This document shows positions 41,948 through 50,180 of a stretch of 64,000 nucleotides of DNA, one piece after another (the stretch's first letter is position 1; each line of letters begins with the position of its first letter). The stretch is from positions 62,001 through 126,000 of the forward strand of contig NZ_JAUYTT010000010.1 of the NCBI RefSeq assembly GCF_030695035.1, written 5' to 3'. The stretch comes from Frigidibacter sp. (GTDB lineage Bacteria; Pseudomonadota; Alphaproteobacteria; Rhodobacterales; Rhodobacteraceae). The notes beneath the pieces were generated by a model that worked only from the letters and a program-made list of their open reading frames with translations, was not told where the DNA came from and did not search any database. The position numbers and the translations under genes are program-made.

Positions 41948-43726
41948 ATGGCCCACCCCCCCAAACGCCGTCTGCGCTCGCAGGACTGGTTCGACAATCC
42001 CGACCATCTCGACATGACCGCGCTCTATCTGGAGCGGTTCATGAACTACGGCATCACGCCCGAGGAGCTGCGCTCCGGCAAGCCGGTGATCGGCATTGCG
42101 CAAAGCGGCAGCGACCTGACGCCCTGCAACCGGGTGCATATGGATCTGGTGACGCGGGTGCGCGACGGCATCCGCGATGCGGGCGGCATTCCGATCGTGT
42201 TTCCGACCCATCCGATCTTCGAGAACTGCAAGCGCCCGACTGCCGCGCTGGACCGCAACCTGGCCTATCTGGGGCTGGTGGAGGTGCTGTTCGGCTACCC
42301 GCTGGACGGGGTGGTGCTGACCACCGGCTGCGACAAGACCACGCCTTCCGCGCTGATGGCGGCCTCCACCGTGGACATTCCGGCCATCGTCCTGTCCGGC
42401 GGGCCGATGCTGGATGGCTGGCATGATGGCGATCTGGTCGGATCGGGCACCGTGATCTGGCGGATGCGGCGGAAATATGCGGCGGGCGAGATCGACCGCG
42501 AGGAGTTCTTGCAGGCGGCGCTGGAATCCGCCCCCTCGGTCGGCCATTGCAACACGATGGGCACCGCCTCCACGATGAACGCGCTGGCCGAGGCGCTTGG
42601 CATGTCGCTGACCGGCTGCGGCGCGATCCCCGCGCCCTACCGCGAGCGCGGCCAGATGGCCTATCGCACCGGGCGCCGGGCGGTGGAGATCGTGTGGGAG
42701 GACCTCAAGCCTTCCGACATCCTGACGCGCGAGGCCTTCCTGAACGCCATCCGTGTCAATTCGGCCATTGGCGGGTCCACCAATGCGCAGCCACATCTGG
42801 CGGCGATGGCGAAACATGCGGGGGTGGAGCTGCATCCCGAAGACTGGCAGGTCCACGGGCTCGACATTCCGTTGCTGGCGAATGTCCAGCCCGCAGGGGT
42901 TTATCTCGGCGAGCGCTATCACCGCGCCGGCGGCACGCCCGCGGTGATGTGGGAGCTGCTGCAGGCCGGGCTGATCGACCCCTCCTGCCGCACGGTAACC
43001 GGGCAGAGCATGGGCGACAACCTTGAGGGGCGCGAGGCCACGGACCGCGAGGTGATCTTGCCCTTCGCGCAGCCGCTGCGAGAGCGGGCGGGCTTCCTGG
43101 TCCTCAGCGGCAACCTGTTCGATTTCGCCATCATGAAGATGAGCGTGGTGTCCGCCGAGTTCCGGGACCGCTACCTGAGCGAGCCGGGCAATGAGGGCGT
43201 GTTCGAGGGCAAGGCGGTGGTGTTCGACGGGTCCGAAGACTACCACAAGCGCATCAACGATCCCGAACTCGGCATCGACGAGCGCACCATCCTCGTGATC
43301 CGCGGCGCGGGCCCCGTGGGCTGGCCGGGCTCGGCCGAGGTGGTGAACATGCAACCGCCTGATGCGCTTCTGAAGCGCGGGATCCAGTCGCTGCCTACTA
43401 TCGGTGATGGGCGCCAGTCCGGCACCGCCGACAGCCCCTCGATCCTCAACGCCTCACCCGAAAGCGCGGTGGGCGGCGGGCTGTCGCTGCTGCGGAGCGG
43501 CGACGTGATCCGCATCGACTTCAACAAGGGCCGTTGCGACATGCTGGTGGGTGACGCCGAGATCGCACGGCGCAAGAGCGAGCCGGCCCCGCCGATCCCG
43601 GCGGATGCGACGCCCTGGCAGCGGCTCTATCGCCAGACGGTGACGCAGCTGTCGGATGGCGCGATCATCGAGGGCGCCGACGACTTCCGCGGGATTGCGC
43701 GGACCCTGCCGCGGCATAACCACTAG
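41948..43726 (+). CDS. IlvD/Edd family sugar-acid dehydratase (XylD/AraC-like)
   Basis: A 592-residue Fe-S dehydratase. Cluster ligands are expected at the Cys in SDLTPCNRVH, in TTGCDKTTPS and in SVGHCNTMGTAS. The C-terminal region, with GPVGWPGSAEVVNMQPPDALL (in parts), LPTIGDGRQSGTADSPSILN and AVGGGLSLL, closely follows pentonate dehydratases such as Caulobacter XylD (D-xylonate) and L-arabonate dehydratase, more than biosynthetic IlvD. It converts an aldonate to a 2-keto-3-deoxy-aldonate, the substrate class of the XylX-like enzyme at 37881. It starts 3 bp after the preceding gene and ends at a strong terminator. Confidence 0.92.
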   Translation: MAHPPKRRLRSQDWFDNPDHLDMTALYLERFMNYGITPEELRSGKPVIGIAQSGSDLTPCNRVHMDLVTRVRDGIRDAGGIPIVFPTHPIFENCKRPTAALDRNLAYLGLVEVLFGYPLDGVVLTTGCDKTTPSALMAASTVDIPAIVLSGGPMLDGWHDGDLVGSGTVIWRMRRKYAAGEIDREEFLQAALESAPSVGHCNTMGTASTMNALAEALGMSLTGCGAIPAPYRERGQMAYRTGRRAVEIVWEDLKPSDILTREAFLNAIRVNSAIGGSTNAQPHLAAMAKHAGVELHPEDWQVHGLDIPLLANVQPAGVYLGERYHRAGGTPAVMWELLQAGLIDPSCRTVTGQSMGDNLEGREATDREVILPFAQPLRERAGFLVLSGNLFDFAIMKMSVVSAEFRDRYLSEPGNEGVFEGKAVVFDGSEDYHKRINDPELGIDERTILVIRGAGPVGWPGSAEVVNMQPPDALLKRGIQSLPTIGDGRQSGTADSPSILNASPESAVGGGLSLLRSGDVIRIDFNKGRCDMLVGDAEIARRKSEPAPPIPADATPWQRLYRQTVTQLSDGAIIEGADDFRGIARTLPRHNH

Positions 43727-43738
43727 GACGGGTCGGCC

Positions 43739-43765
43739 GAGGGCACGGAACGCTTCCGTGCCCTC
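43739..43765. terminator. Strong bidirectional terminator
   Basis: Perfect 12-bp stem GAGGGCACGGAA/TTCCGTGCCCTC with a 3-nt loop, between the convergent dehydratase and PfpI genes. TGTTGGT follows on the plus strand. This is the most stable hairpin that I see in the window. Confidence 0.75.
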
Positions 43766-43800
43766 TGTTGGTAGGCCGGGCTGACGCCGGGCCAGCAGCC

Positions 43801-44388
43801 TCAGCTGTGAGTGATCTGCGTCCCCAGAACCTTCATGCATTCGCGCATGAACGCCGCCAGCCCGGTCCAGCCCTTGGCCGAGACCATTGTGCCATCGACG
43901 AAAGCCTCATGCGGTTTCACGTCGATATAGGTGCCGCCTGCCAGAATCACCTCGGGCTCGCAGGCGCCAAGGGCAGCGACCTTCTTGCCGCGGATCACGC
44001 CATCGACGGCAACGAGGATCTGCACCCCGTGGCAGATGGTGAAGATCGGCTTCCCCGTCTCGTGGAAGTGCCGCACCATCGCCTGAATGCGCTTGTCGGT
44101 GCGGATGTATTCCGGCCCGCGCCCGCCCGCGCAATAGACGGCGTCATAGTCGTCCAGCACCACCTCCGAGAAGGTCTTGTTGATCTCGGCCAGGTGGCCG
44201 AAGCGCTCGATATAGGTCTGGTGGCCCTCGAAATCATGCAGCGAGGTCTGGATCATCTCGCCCTTCTTCTTGTCGGGGCAGATGACGTGGACGGTGTGCC
44301 CGACCGCTTCCATCCCCTGCTGGAAGACAAAGATTTCGTATTCCTCGGTGAACTCACCGCAGAGCATCAGGATCTTCTTGCCAGGCAT
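43801..44388 (-). CDS. DJ-1/PfpI family protein
   Basis: A 195-residue protein of the DJ-1/ThiJ/PfpI superfamily. The nucleophile elbow FTICHGVQ places the reactive Cys at residue 119 with His 120, and the partner Glu is in the N-terminal GEFTEEYE (residues 11-18). YCAGGRGPEYIRTDKRI is the usual oxyanion region. The family includes glyoxalase III, deglycase-like and amidase-like proteins. It is the last gene of the GntR-ABC operon, 56 bp after the binding-protein gene with a hairpin between. A role in handling a reactive sugar or aldehyde is inference. Confidence 0.88.
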   Translation of the reverse strand: MPGKKILMLCGEFTEEYEIFVFQQGMEAVGHTVHVICPDKKKGEMIQTSLHDFEGHQTYIERFGHLAEINKTFSEVVLDDYDAVYCAGGRGPEYIRTDKRIQAMVRHFHETGKPIFTICHGVQILVAVDGVIRGKKVAALGACEPEVILAGGTYIDVKPHEAFVDGTMVSAKGWTGLAAFMRECMKVLGTQITHS

Positions 44389-44416
44389 TTGGCTTCTCCT
44401 TTGAGATGGCAGAAAG

Positions 44417-44438
44417 GGGCGCCCGGCAAGGGGCGCCC
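44417..44438 (-). terminator. Hairpin between sugar-binding protein and PfpI genes
   Basis: Two GGGCGCCC copies, each self-complementary, 6 nt apart, form an 8-bp stem. On the minus strand CTTTCTG follows. It probably reduces read-through into the PfpI gene or protects the binding-protein mRNA. Confidence 0.5.
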
Positions 44439-44444
44439 AAGGGA

Positions 44445-45407
44445 TCAGAACGGCGAGTCGGGGAAGTAGAACTGATCGGCATTCTCGGGCGTGATCAGCG
44501 GCGCATCGAGCTTGAAGCTGCCGCGCATCGGCGCCTGTCCGGTGAACTGGCCGGCCACCATGTAGATCGCCGACTTGATCATCGACGGCGGATAGGGGGT
44601 GGAGATCGGGGTGACGGGATCGCCCGCCATCACCATCTCGATCACGTCCTTCATGCCGTTGCCGCCGAGGGCATACTTGATCTCGGTCCTGCCCGATTCC
44701 CGGATCGCCTCGAGCACGCCCAGCAACATGTCGTCATCATTGGCCCAGACCGCGTCGATCTGCGGATACTTCGCCAGATAATCCTGCATCAGGGTGAAGG
44801 CTTCATCCTGGTTCCAGTTGGCATATTGGATATCGAGGATCTCGATGTTCGTGGCCGCGATGACGTCGGTGAAGCCTTGGATCCGCTCATCGTCGATCAC
44901 CGTCGGGATGCCGCGCAGCACGACGACCTTGCCTTCATTGCCCAGCTTTTCGGCCAGCCATTTGGCGGTGTTGGCGCCCACGGCGATGTTGTCGCCGGCG
45001 ACGTACAGATCCTGGATCGCCGGATCGGTCAGCCCGCGGTCCACCACGGCGATGAACGTGCCGGCGGCCTTGACCTGCTCCACCGGGCCGGTCAGCTCTT
45101 CGGACGTGAAGGGCAGGATCACCAGCGCGTCCAGCGTCTGCGCGGCGGCAAGGTCTTCCAGCGCCGAAACCTGGGCCGTGGCCGAGGGCGAGGTCTTCAC
45201 GATCACGTCGATATTCGGGAACGCGGCTTCGATCTCCTTCTCGGCCTGCTCGGCGTGATAGACCACGCCGCCGGTCCAGCCATGGGTCGCGGCGGGGATC
45301 GACACGGCGATGACGCGCTTTTCCTGCGCCAGGGCCCCGGTGGCGGCCAGCGCCGTGAAGCTGGCGGCGGTGAGAAGGCCGAGGGCCCGTCTTGTGATGG
45401 TTGTCAT
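44445..45407 (-). CDS. Sugar ABC transporter periplasmic binding protein (RbsB type)
   Basis: A 320-residue periplasmic protein with a Sec signal (RRALGLLTAASFTALAATGALA, cleaved before QEKRVIA; the N-terminal RRA could also allow Tat export). The mature part is a type I ribose-binding fold: AVSIPAATHGWTGGVVYHAEQAEKE, GDNIAVGANTAKWLAEKLG, then WANDDDMLLGVLEAI in parts. The start at 45407 has GGGAGGA 5 nt upstream; the longer open frame runs into the permease gene. The likely ligand is a pentose, other sugar or polyol. Confidence 0.92.
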   Translation of the reverse strand: MTTITRRALGLLTAASFTALAATGALAQEKRVIAVSIPAATHGWTGGVVYHAEQAEKEIEAAFPNIDVIVKTSPSATAQVSALEDLAAAQTLDALVILPFTSEELTGPVEQVKAAGTFIAVVDRGLTDPAIQDLYVAGDNIAVGANTAKWLAEKLGNEGKVVVLRGIPTVIDDERIQGFTDVIAATNIEILDIQYANWNQDEAFTLMQDYLAKYPQIDAVWANDDDMLLGVLEAIRESGRTEIKYALGGNGMKDVIEMVMAGDPVTPISTPYPPSMIKSAIYMVAGQFTGQAPMRGSFKLDAPLITPENADQFYFPDSPF

Positions 45408-45448
45408 TGGTAGTCCTCCCTTTTGAAAATCTCCGCCCCTCCCGGCGG

Positions 45449-46432
45449 CTATTTGATGAACCGGTGCGCAAGCATGGCCAGAATGATGATCACCCCCTGA
45501 ACGGCAGCGACGAGGTATTCGGACACCATGTTCGACAGCACCATGAGGTTGGCGATCACCTCGAGGATCAGCGCACCGGCAACGGTGCCCCAGACCCGGG
45601 CCTTGCCACCGCGAAGCGCGGTGCCGCCGATCACCACGGCGGTAATGACCTGCAATTCCCACAGCTGCCCGGTCGTGGGCGTCGCGGCGCCAAGGCGCGG
45701 GATGTAGCAGATGGCGGCGATGGCGACGCAGAGCCCCTGGATCACGAAGGCCATCGTGCGGACCTTCGCCACCGAGACACCCGAAAAGCGCGCGACATCG
45801 GCATTCGAGCCAGCCGCCATGCAGCGGCGGCCGTATTTCGTGCGGTAGAGGACGAAGGCCCCGACCAGAACCACGACCAGCGTCAGCAGCACCGGCACCG
45901 GGATGCCCATGACATTGCCGAAATAGACCGGGCGATAGGGCTCGCGCAGCGTGCGCTCGATCGGGATCGACCCGCCATCCGACATCCAGGTGATCAGCGC
46001 GCGGAAGATCCCCATCGTGCCAAGGGTGGCGATGAAGGGCTCGATCTTGCCAACCGTCACGATCAGCCCGTTCAAGAGCCCGCAGAGCGCGCCCACCACC
46101 AGCCCGATCCCCGCGCCGGCGACGATGGCATAGCCGCCCATCGACGGCTCCAGCCGGTTCATCGCCAGGATCATGATGCCGGTGACGAAGGCCATCATCG
46201 AGCCCACCGACAGATCGAGCCCGCCCGAGGAGATGACGAAGGTCGCCCCCACCGCGATGATTGCCACGAAGGCAGAGCGGGTGACGACGTTGGCGATGTT
46301 GGTGCCGCTGAGGAAGCTGGAATTGATCATCACCCCCGCCAGAATCACGACGGCCAGCGCGATGAACGGCCCCATGTCGGCCAGGCGGATGCGGCGCGGC
46401 CCCGCGCTTTCGGATGCGACGGCGGCTGTCAT
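45449..46432 (-). CDS. Sugar ABC transporter permease (RbsC type)
   Basis: A 327-residue inner-membrane permease with eight to ten hydrophobic segments. RbsC-family features are SGGLDLSVGSMMAFVTGIM, LCGLLNGLIVTVGKIEPFIATLGTMGIFRAL and VITAVVIGGTALRGGKARVWGTVAGALIL in pieces. It overlaps the ATPase gene by 4 bp upstream and is followed after 41 bp by the binding-protein gene. A single permease suggests a homodimer. Confidence 0.93.
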   Translation of the reverse strand: MTAAVASESAGPRRIRLADMGPFIALAVVILAGVMINSSFLSGTNIANVVTRSAFVAIIAVGATFVISSGGLDLSVGSMMAFVTGIMILAMNRLEPSMGGYAIVAGAGIGLVVGALCGLLNGLIVTVGKIEPFIATLGTMGIFRALITWMSDGGSIPIERTLREPYRPVYFGNVMGIPVPVLLTLVVVLVGAFVLYRTKYGRRCMAAGSNADVARFSGVSVAKVRTMAFVIQGLCVAIAAICYIPRLGAATPTTGQLWELQVITAVVIGGTALRGGKARVWGTVAGALILEVIANLMVLSNMVSEYLVAAVQGVIIILAMLAHRFIK

Positions 46433-47997
46433 GGCTGGGCTCCTTGTGGGCCGTGTCCCTCGCCGCTGGTGGCGGCATAGACGACGTTCTGCTCGGTGAT
46501 CTGATCGCCCGTCAGCTCGGCCACGATCCGCCCGCCCCGCATCACCAGCACGCGGTCGGACAGGCCGACCAGCTCTGGCAATTCGGAGGAGATGACGATG
46601 CAGGCCTTGCCGGTACGCACCAGCTGGTCGATGAAATCGTAGATCTGGTTCTTGTTGCCGATATCGATGCCGCGGGTGGGCTCGTCGATGATGACCACTT
46701 GAGGATCGGTCAGCATTACCTTGGCCAGCAACAGTTTTTGCTGATTGCCCCCCGACAGCTGCCCCGCATCCAGATGTACAGACCGGACCCGGATGTCATA
46801 GTCCGCCACCGCCTTGCCCACGGCTGCGCCCTCGGCCTTGCGGTCCAGCGTCAGGCGGGGATGCACCTCGACCAGCGCCTGAAGGGTCAGGTTGGGGCCG
46901 AGAGGTTCGTCCAGCAGCAGGCCTTTGCCCTTGCGGTCCTCGGTCAGGTAGACCAGCCCCGCCGCCTGCCACGCACCGACCGACCGATGCGCCATCGCGG
47001 CGCCGTTCAGCACGGCGCTGCCGGTGGCCGGGCGCAGGCCCATCAGCCCCTCGAACATCTCGGTCCGGCCCGATCCGATCATGCCGCCGATGCCCAGAAC
47101 CTCGCCGGGACGGACGGCGAAACTGCCCTGCACTGCGCCGTGATCGACCGACAGGCCCTCCACCCTCAGCAGCGGATCAGCTGCCGCCGCCGGGCGCTTG
47201 GGCGGATAGAGCATGTCCAGCTTGCGCCCCACCATCAGCTCGGCCATGTCGCGTTGCGACAGGCCGCGGGCAGGCCAGGTGCCGATCATCCGGCCATCGC
47301 GCAGCACGGTGATGCGGTCCGCCAGCGCCTCCACCTCATCGAGCCGGTGCGAGATATAAAGGACCGCGGCCCCCTGATCCCGCAGCCCGCGCACGACGGC
47401 CAGCAGGGCCGCAACCTCGTCATTGGCCAGCACGGCGGTCGGCTCGTCGAAGATCACCACCTTGCGCGGCTCCAGCAGCGCGCGGGCGATCTGTACCAGC
47501 TGGCGCTGCGCGAGCGGCAGCCCGCCGACCGGGTCGCGCGGATGGCAATGGGCGCCGATGGAGGCGAGGATCTGGGCCGCGCGGCGGTTCATCGCCCGGT
47601 CATCGACCATCGGGCCGCGGGTCAGCTCGCGGCCAAGGAACAGGTTCTCGGCAACGGTCAGGTCGCCCGCCAGCAGGATTTCCTGATGCACCAGCACCAC
47701 ACCCGCCGCCTCGGCCGCAACGGCATCGGCAAACTCGACCGGCTGCCCTTCCATCGTCAGCTGCCCCGCCGTGGGCAGCACATGCCCCGACAGCAGCTTC
47801 ATCAACGTGGACTTGCCCGCGCCATTCTCGCCGATGATCGCGTGGACCTCACCCGCCCGGATATCGAGCGCGATATCGGTAAGCACCGTGATCGGGCCAT
47901 AGGCCTTGCACAGGCCCATGGCCTGCATCGCCGGCAGCGGCAGGGCCGGCTGCACGGGCGATGGGCCGGGTATGGGCAGGGCCTCGGCCATCGTCAT
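46429..47997 (-). CDS. Sugar ABC transporter ATP-binding protein, tandem (RbsA/XylG type)
   Basis: A 522-residue ATPase with two ABC modules. The first carries Walker A GENGAGKSTLMK and Walker B VVIFDEPTAVL; the second has the degenerate P-loop GMIGSGRTEM typical of RbsA/MglA and the signature LSGGNQQKLLLAKVML with VVIIDEPTRGIDIGNK. In module one the signature region is LPLAQRQLVQIARAL instead of LSGGxxQ, as seen in this family. It overlaps the GntR gene upstream by 4 bp and the permease downstream by 4 bp. Confidence 0.94.
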   Translation of the reverse strand: MTMAEALPIPGPSPVQPALPLPAMQAMGLCKAYGPITVLTDIALDIRAGEVHAIIGENGAGKSTLMKLLSGHVLPTAGQLTMEGQPVEFADAVAAEAAGVVLVHQEILLAGDLTVAENLFLGRELTRGPMVDDRAMNRRAAQILASIGAHCHPRDPVGGLPLAQRQLVQIARALLEPRKVVIFDEPTAVLANDEVAALLAVVRGLRDQGAAVLYISHRLDEVEALADRITVLRDGRMIGTWPARGLSQRDMAELMVGRKLDMLYPPKRPAAAADPLLRVEGLSVDHGAVQGSFAVRPGEVLGIGGMIGSGRTEMFEGLMGLRPATGSAVLNGAAMAHRSVGAWQAAGLVYLTEDRKGKGLLLDEPLGPNLTLQALVEVHPRLTLDRKAEGAAVGKAVADYDIRVRSVHLDAGQLSGGNQQKLLLAKVMLTDPQVVIIDEPTRGIDIGNKNQIYDFIDQLVRTGKACIVISSELPELVGLSDRVLVMRGGRIVAELTGDQITEQNVVYAATSGEGHGPQGAQP

Positions 47998-48683
47998 TCG
48001 AAGGCGGACAGAAGGCGACCCTGCGAGCGCAGGATATGTTCGCGCATCGCTGCCTCGGCGGCCACGGCATCACCGGCGCGGAAGGCGGCCAGCAGGCTTT
48101 CATGTTCCTCCAGCGCCTCTTGCGTGACGCGGGTGTGGAACATCAGGCGGAAGATGTGCAGATGCACATGCTGGTTGAAGAGGGTGGAGCGGATCACCTC
48201 ATTCCCGGCGACGGTCAGGATCGCGTCGTGGAAATGGCCGTCGGCGCGGGCAAAGCGGGAATAGCGGCTGGTGCGGTCCACCGGCTGTTCGCCGTGCCCC
48301 ATGTCGGCCGCGGCATCCTCGAGGAACTTCAGCGACTCCGCCGTCATGTTCAGGGCCGCAAGCCGCGCGCCTTCCGGCTCCAGCAGCAGGCGGAAGGTGT
48401 AGAGATCGTCGAACTGTTTGCGCGACAGCTGCGGGGCGGCCGAGTAGCCGATCAGATGCGCCTTGGCTACCAGCCCCTCACGCTCCAGCCGCGACAGCGC
48501 CTCGCGCACCGGGGTCTGCGAGACGTTCAGGTCACGCGCGATCACGTCGATCGGGATGCGGGCGCGGGGCGGAATCTCCAGCGACATCAGGCGTTCGTAG
48601 ATGTTGTCATAGACCCCATCCACCACGCTGGCCGGGCGCACGGACTGCGCCCTATCTGCTGTGCGATCCGCTGCGATACCCAT
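47994..48683 (-). CDS. GntR family regulator, FCD subgroup
   Basis: A 229-residue regulator. The winged helix (residues 24-85) contains IPPRARIPIDVIARDLNVSQTPVREALSRLEREGLV in part and the FCD domain contains FRLLLEPEGARLAAL, RFARADGHFHDAILTVAGNEVI and HESLLAAFRAGDAVAAEAAMREHI in pieces, with the metal-binding His residues. It is the first gene of the regulator-ABC-PfpI operon and is divergent from the Fe-ADH operon. Palindromic sites in the shared promoter region probably let it control both. Confidence 0.93.
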   Translation of the reverse strand: MGIAADRTADRAQSVRPASVVDGVYDNIYERLMSLEIPPRARIPIDVIARDLNVSQTPVREALSRLEREGLVAKAHLIGYSAAPQLSRKQFDDLYTFRLLLEPEGARLAALNMTAESLKFLEDAAADMGHGEQPVDRTSRYSRFARADGHFHDAILTVAGNEVIRSTLFNQHVHLHIFRLMFHTRVTQEALEEHESLLAAFRAGDAVAAEAAMREHILRSQGRLLSAFE

Positions 48684-48706
48684 TCAACCACTCCTGCATC
48701 TTCGAC

Positions 48707-48737
48707 TTGACACGAGGCAATGACTCGCAAATACGAT
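48707..48737 (+). promoter_or_regulatory. Candidate promoter of Fe-ADH operon
   Basis: TTGACA (48707-48712) and TACGAT (48732-48737), spacing 19 bp, so the -10 assignment is loose. A second TTGACA lies on the minus strand (48744-48749). The elements bracket the CGATATCG palindrome. Confidence 0.35.
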
Positions 48738-48741
48738 ATCG
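48734..48741. promoter_or_regulatory. CGATATCG palindrome, candidate GntR operator 1
   Basis: A perfect 8-bp palindrome in the divergent promoter region, between the TTGACA elements. It shares the CGAT/ATCG half-site with the second site 16 bp downstream. Confidence 0.4.
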
Positions 48742-48756
48742 AATGTCAAACACAAT

Positions 48757-48768
48757 ATCATATACGAT
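48757..48768. promoter_or_regulatory. ATCATATACGAT, candidate GntR operator 2
   Basis: A 12-bp near-palindrome (10 of 12 positions symmetric) of the ATCGTATACGAT type reported for FCD-GntR regulators. The rest of the 285-bp intergenic region shows one doubtful 53-codon frame (48783-48944) and the ribosome site of the next gene. Confidence 0.45.
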
Positions 48769-48968
48769 CTGATATAGGATTTATGATGCGGGTTGCTGAG
48801 CAAGTCCTGCGGCGGCTGGCGGTGGACCTGCTGGAGGCGCCGCCAGCCGCCGGGATGCGCGCCCGCCGCGCGAGGGCGCAGCGGGACGGCATCGACATAC
48901 AAGGCAGCTTGCTGAACGACTTGCGGACCCTGCGGGCCGCCTGAAACCGAACCGGAGGAAACGGAAAC

Positions 48969-50165
48969 ATGGACTATTTCGGCACGATCAGGGCCCCGCG
49001 AGAGCTGCTTTTCGGATCCGGCCAGCGCCGGGCGCTTGGCGCCATCGCCGCGCGGCTGGGACGGCGGGCGCTGATCGTCACCGATGCGCGGCTTGCGGCG
49101 GATGCGGATTTCCTCGGGATGGTCGCGGATCTGGAGGCATCGGGCCTGACGCTCCGCGTCGAAAGCGGCACGCTGCCCGATGTGCCGGTGGAGACTGCGG
49201 TTGCGGCGGCAGAGGCAGCGCGGGGCTTTGCGCCCGATCTGGTGATCGGGATCGGCGGCGGATCCTGCCTCGACATGGCGAAATGTGTGGCGCTGCTGCT
49301 GTCGCATGGCGGGCGGCCGCAGGATTACTATGGCGAGCTGAAGGTGCCCGGCCCGGTGCTGCCACTGATCGCCATTCCGACCACGGCGGGAACGGGGTCC
49401 GAGGTCACCCCGGTTGCGGTGCTGTCGGATGCCGACCGCAGCCTGAAGGTTGGCATCTCCAGCCCCCATCTGATCCCCATCGCGGCGATCTGCGATCCGG
49501 ACCTGACGCTGACCTGCCCGCCGGGGCTGACCGCCATTGCCGGGGCCGATGCGCTGACCCATGCCATCGAGGCCTTCACCGCCACCCGGCGCGAGGTGAC
49601 GGCCTCGCTGAGCCAAGAGCGGGTGTTCATCGGCAAGAACGCCCTGTCGGACCAGTTCGCGCTGACGGCAATCTCGCTGCTGTGGCAAGGGCTGGAGGTG
49701 GCCTGCACCAGCGGTGATGCCACCGCCCGCGCGCAGGTGATGCAGGGCGCGACCTTCGCGGGGCTGGCCTTTGGCGTGGCGGGCACGGCGGCGGCTCATG
49801 CGATCCAGTATCCGGTGGGCGCGCTGACCCATACCGCGCACGGGCAGGGCGTGGCCTGCCTGATGCCCTATGTGATGGAATGGAACCGCCCGGAGATCGG
49901 CCCCGAGCTGGCGCAGATTGCGGCGGCCATCGGCATGGCCTCGGCCGATGAGGTGATCCCCGCCATCGCCGCGCTGTTCGGGCGGATCGGCATTCCGCCC
50001 AACCTGGCGGCGCTTGGCCTCGCCGAGGACCGCATCGACTGGGTGGCCGAGCAATCCTGCGGGATCGAGAGGCTGATCCAGAACAACCCCCGCCCGATAG
50101 GCCGCGGCGACATGACGCTTTTGCTGAACGCCGCCTTCACCGGCGACCGCAGCCTGATCCAGTAA
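48969..50165 (+). CDS. Iron-containing alcohol dehydrogenase
   Basis: A 398-residue group III (Fe2+-dependent) alcohol dehydrogenase. The NAD-binding GIGGGSCLDMAK is at about residues 96-107, TTAGTGSEVTPVAV follows, and metal ligands are expected at the Asp/His of GADALTHAIEAF and the His residues of AAAHAIQYPVGALTHTAHGQG. The start has CGGAGGAAACGG upstream. The ALDH gene follows after 15 bp. Family members act on 4-hydroxybutyrate, lactaldehyde, 1,3-propanediol or maleylacetate. Together with a succinate-semialdehyde-type ALDH and a hydrolase, 4-hydroxybutyrate-like substrates are attractive, but unproven. Confidence 0.93.
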   Translation: MDYFGTIRAPRELLFGSGQRRALGAIAARLGRRALIVTDARLAADADFLGMVADLEASGLTLRVESGTLPDVPVETAVAAAEAARGFAPDLVIGIGGGSCLDMAKCVALLLSHGGRPQDYYGELKVPGPVLPLIAIPTTAGTGSEVTPVAVLSDADRSLKVGISSPHLIPIAAICDPDLTLTCPPGLTAIAGADALTHAIEAFTATRREVTASLSQERVFIGKNALSDQFALTAISLLWQGLEVACTSGDATARAQVMQGATFAGLAFGVAGTAAAHAIQYPVGALTHTAHGQGVACLMPYVMEWNRPEIGPELAQIAAAIGMASADEVIPAIAALFGRIGIPPNLAALGLAEDRIDWVAEQSCGIERLIQNNPRPIGRGDMTLLLNAAFTGDRSLIQ

Positions 50166-50180
50166 CCGGAAGGACCGGAC

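Noticed and set aside
44445-46478. A 677-residue gene starting at 46478 for the sugar-binding protein
   Set aside because: The first 350 codons are out of frame with the permease and Arg-rich. The signal peptide and ribosome site fix the start at 45407.
48720-48944. Small plus-strand gene of 74 codons (or 53 from 48783) before the Fe-ADH gene
   Set aside because: Arg/Ala-rich, only a weak AGGA ribosome site, and it overlaps the operator region. A leader peptide is possible but unsupported.
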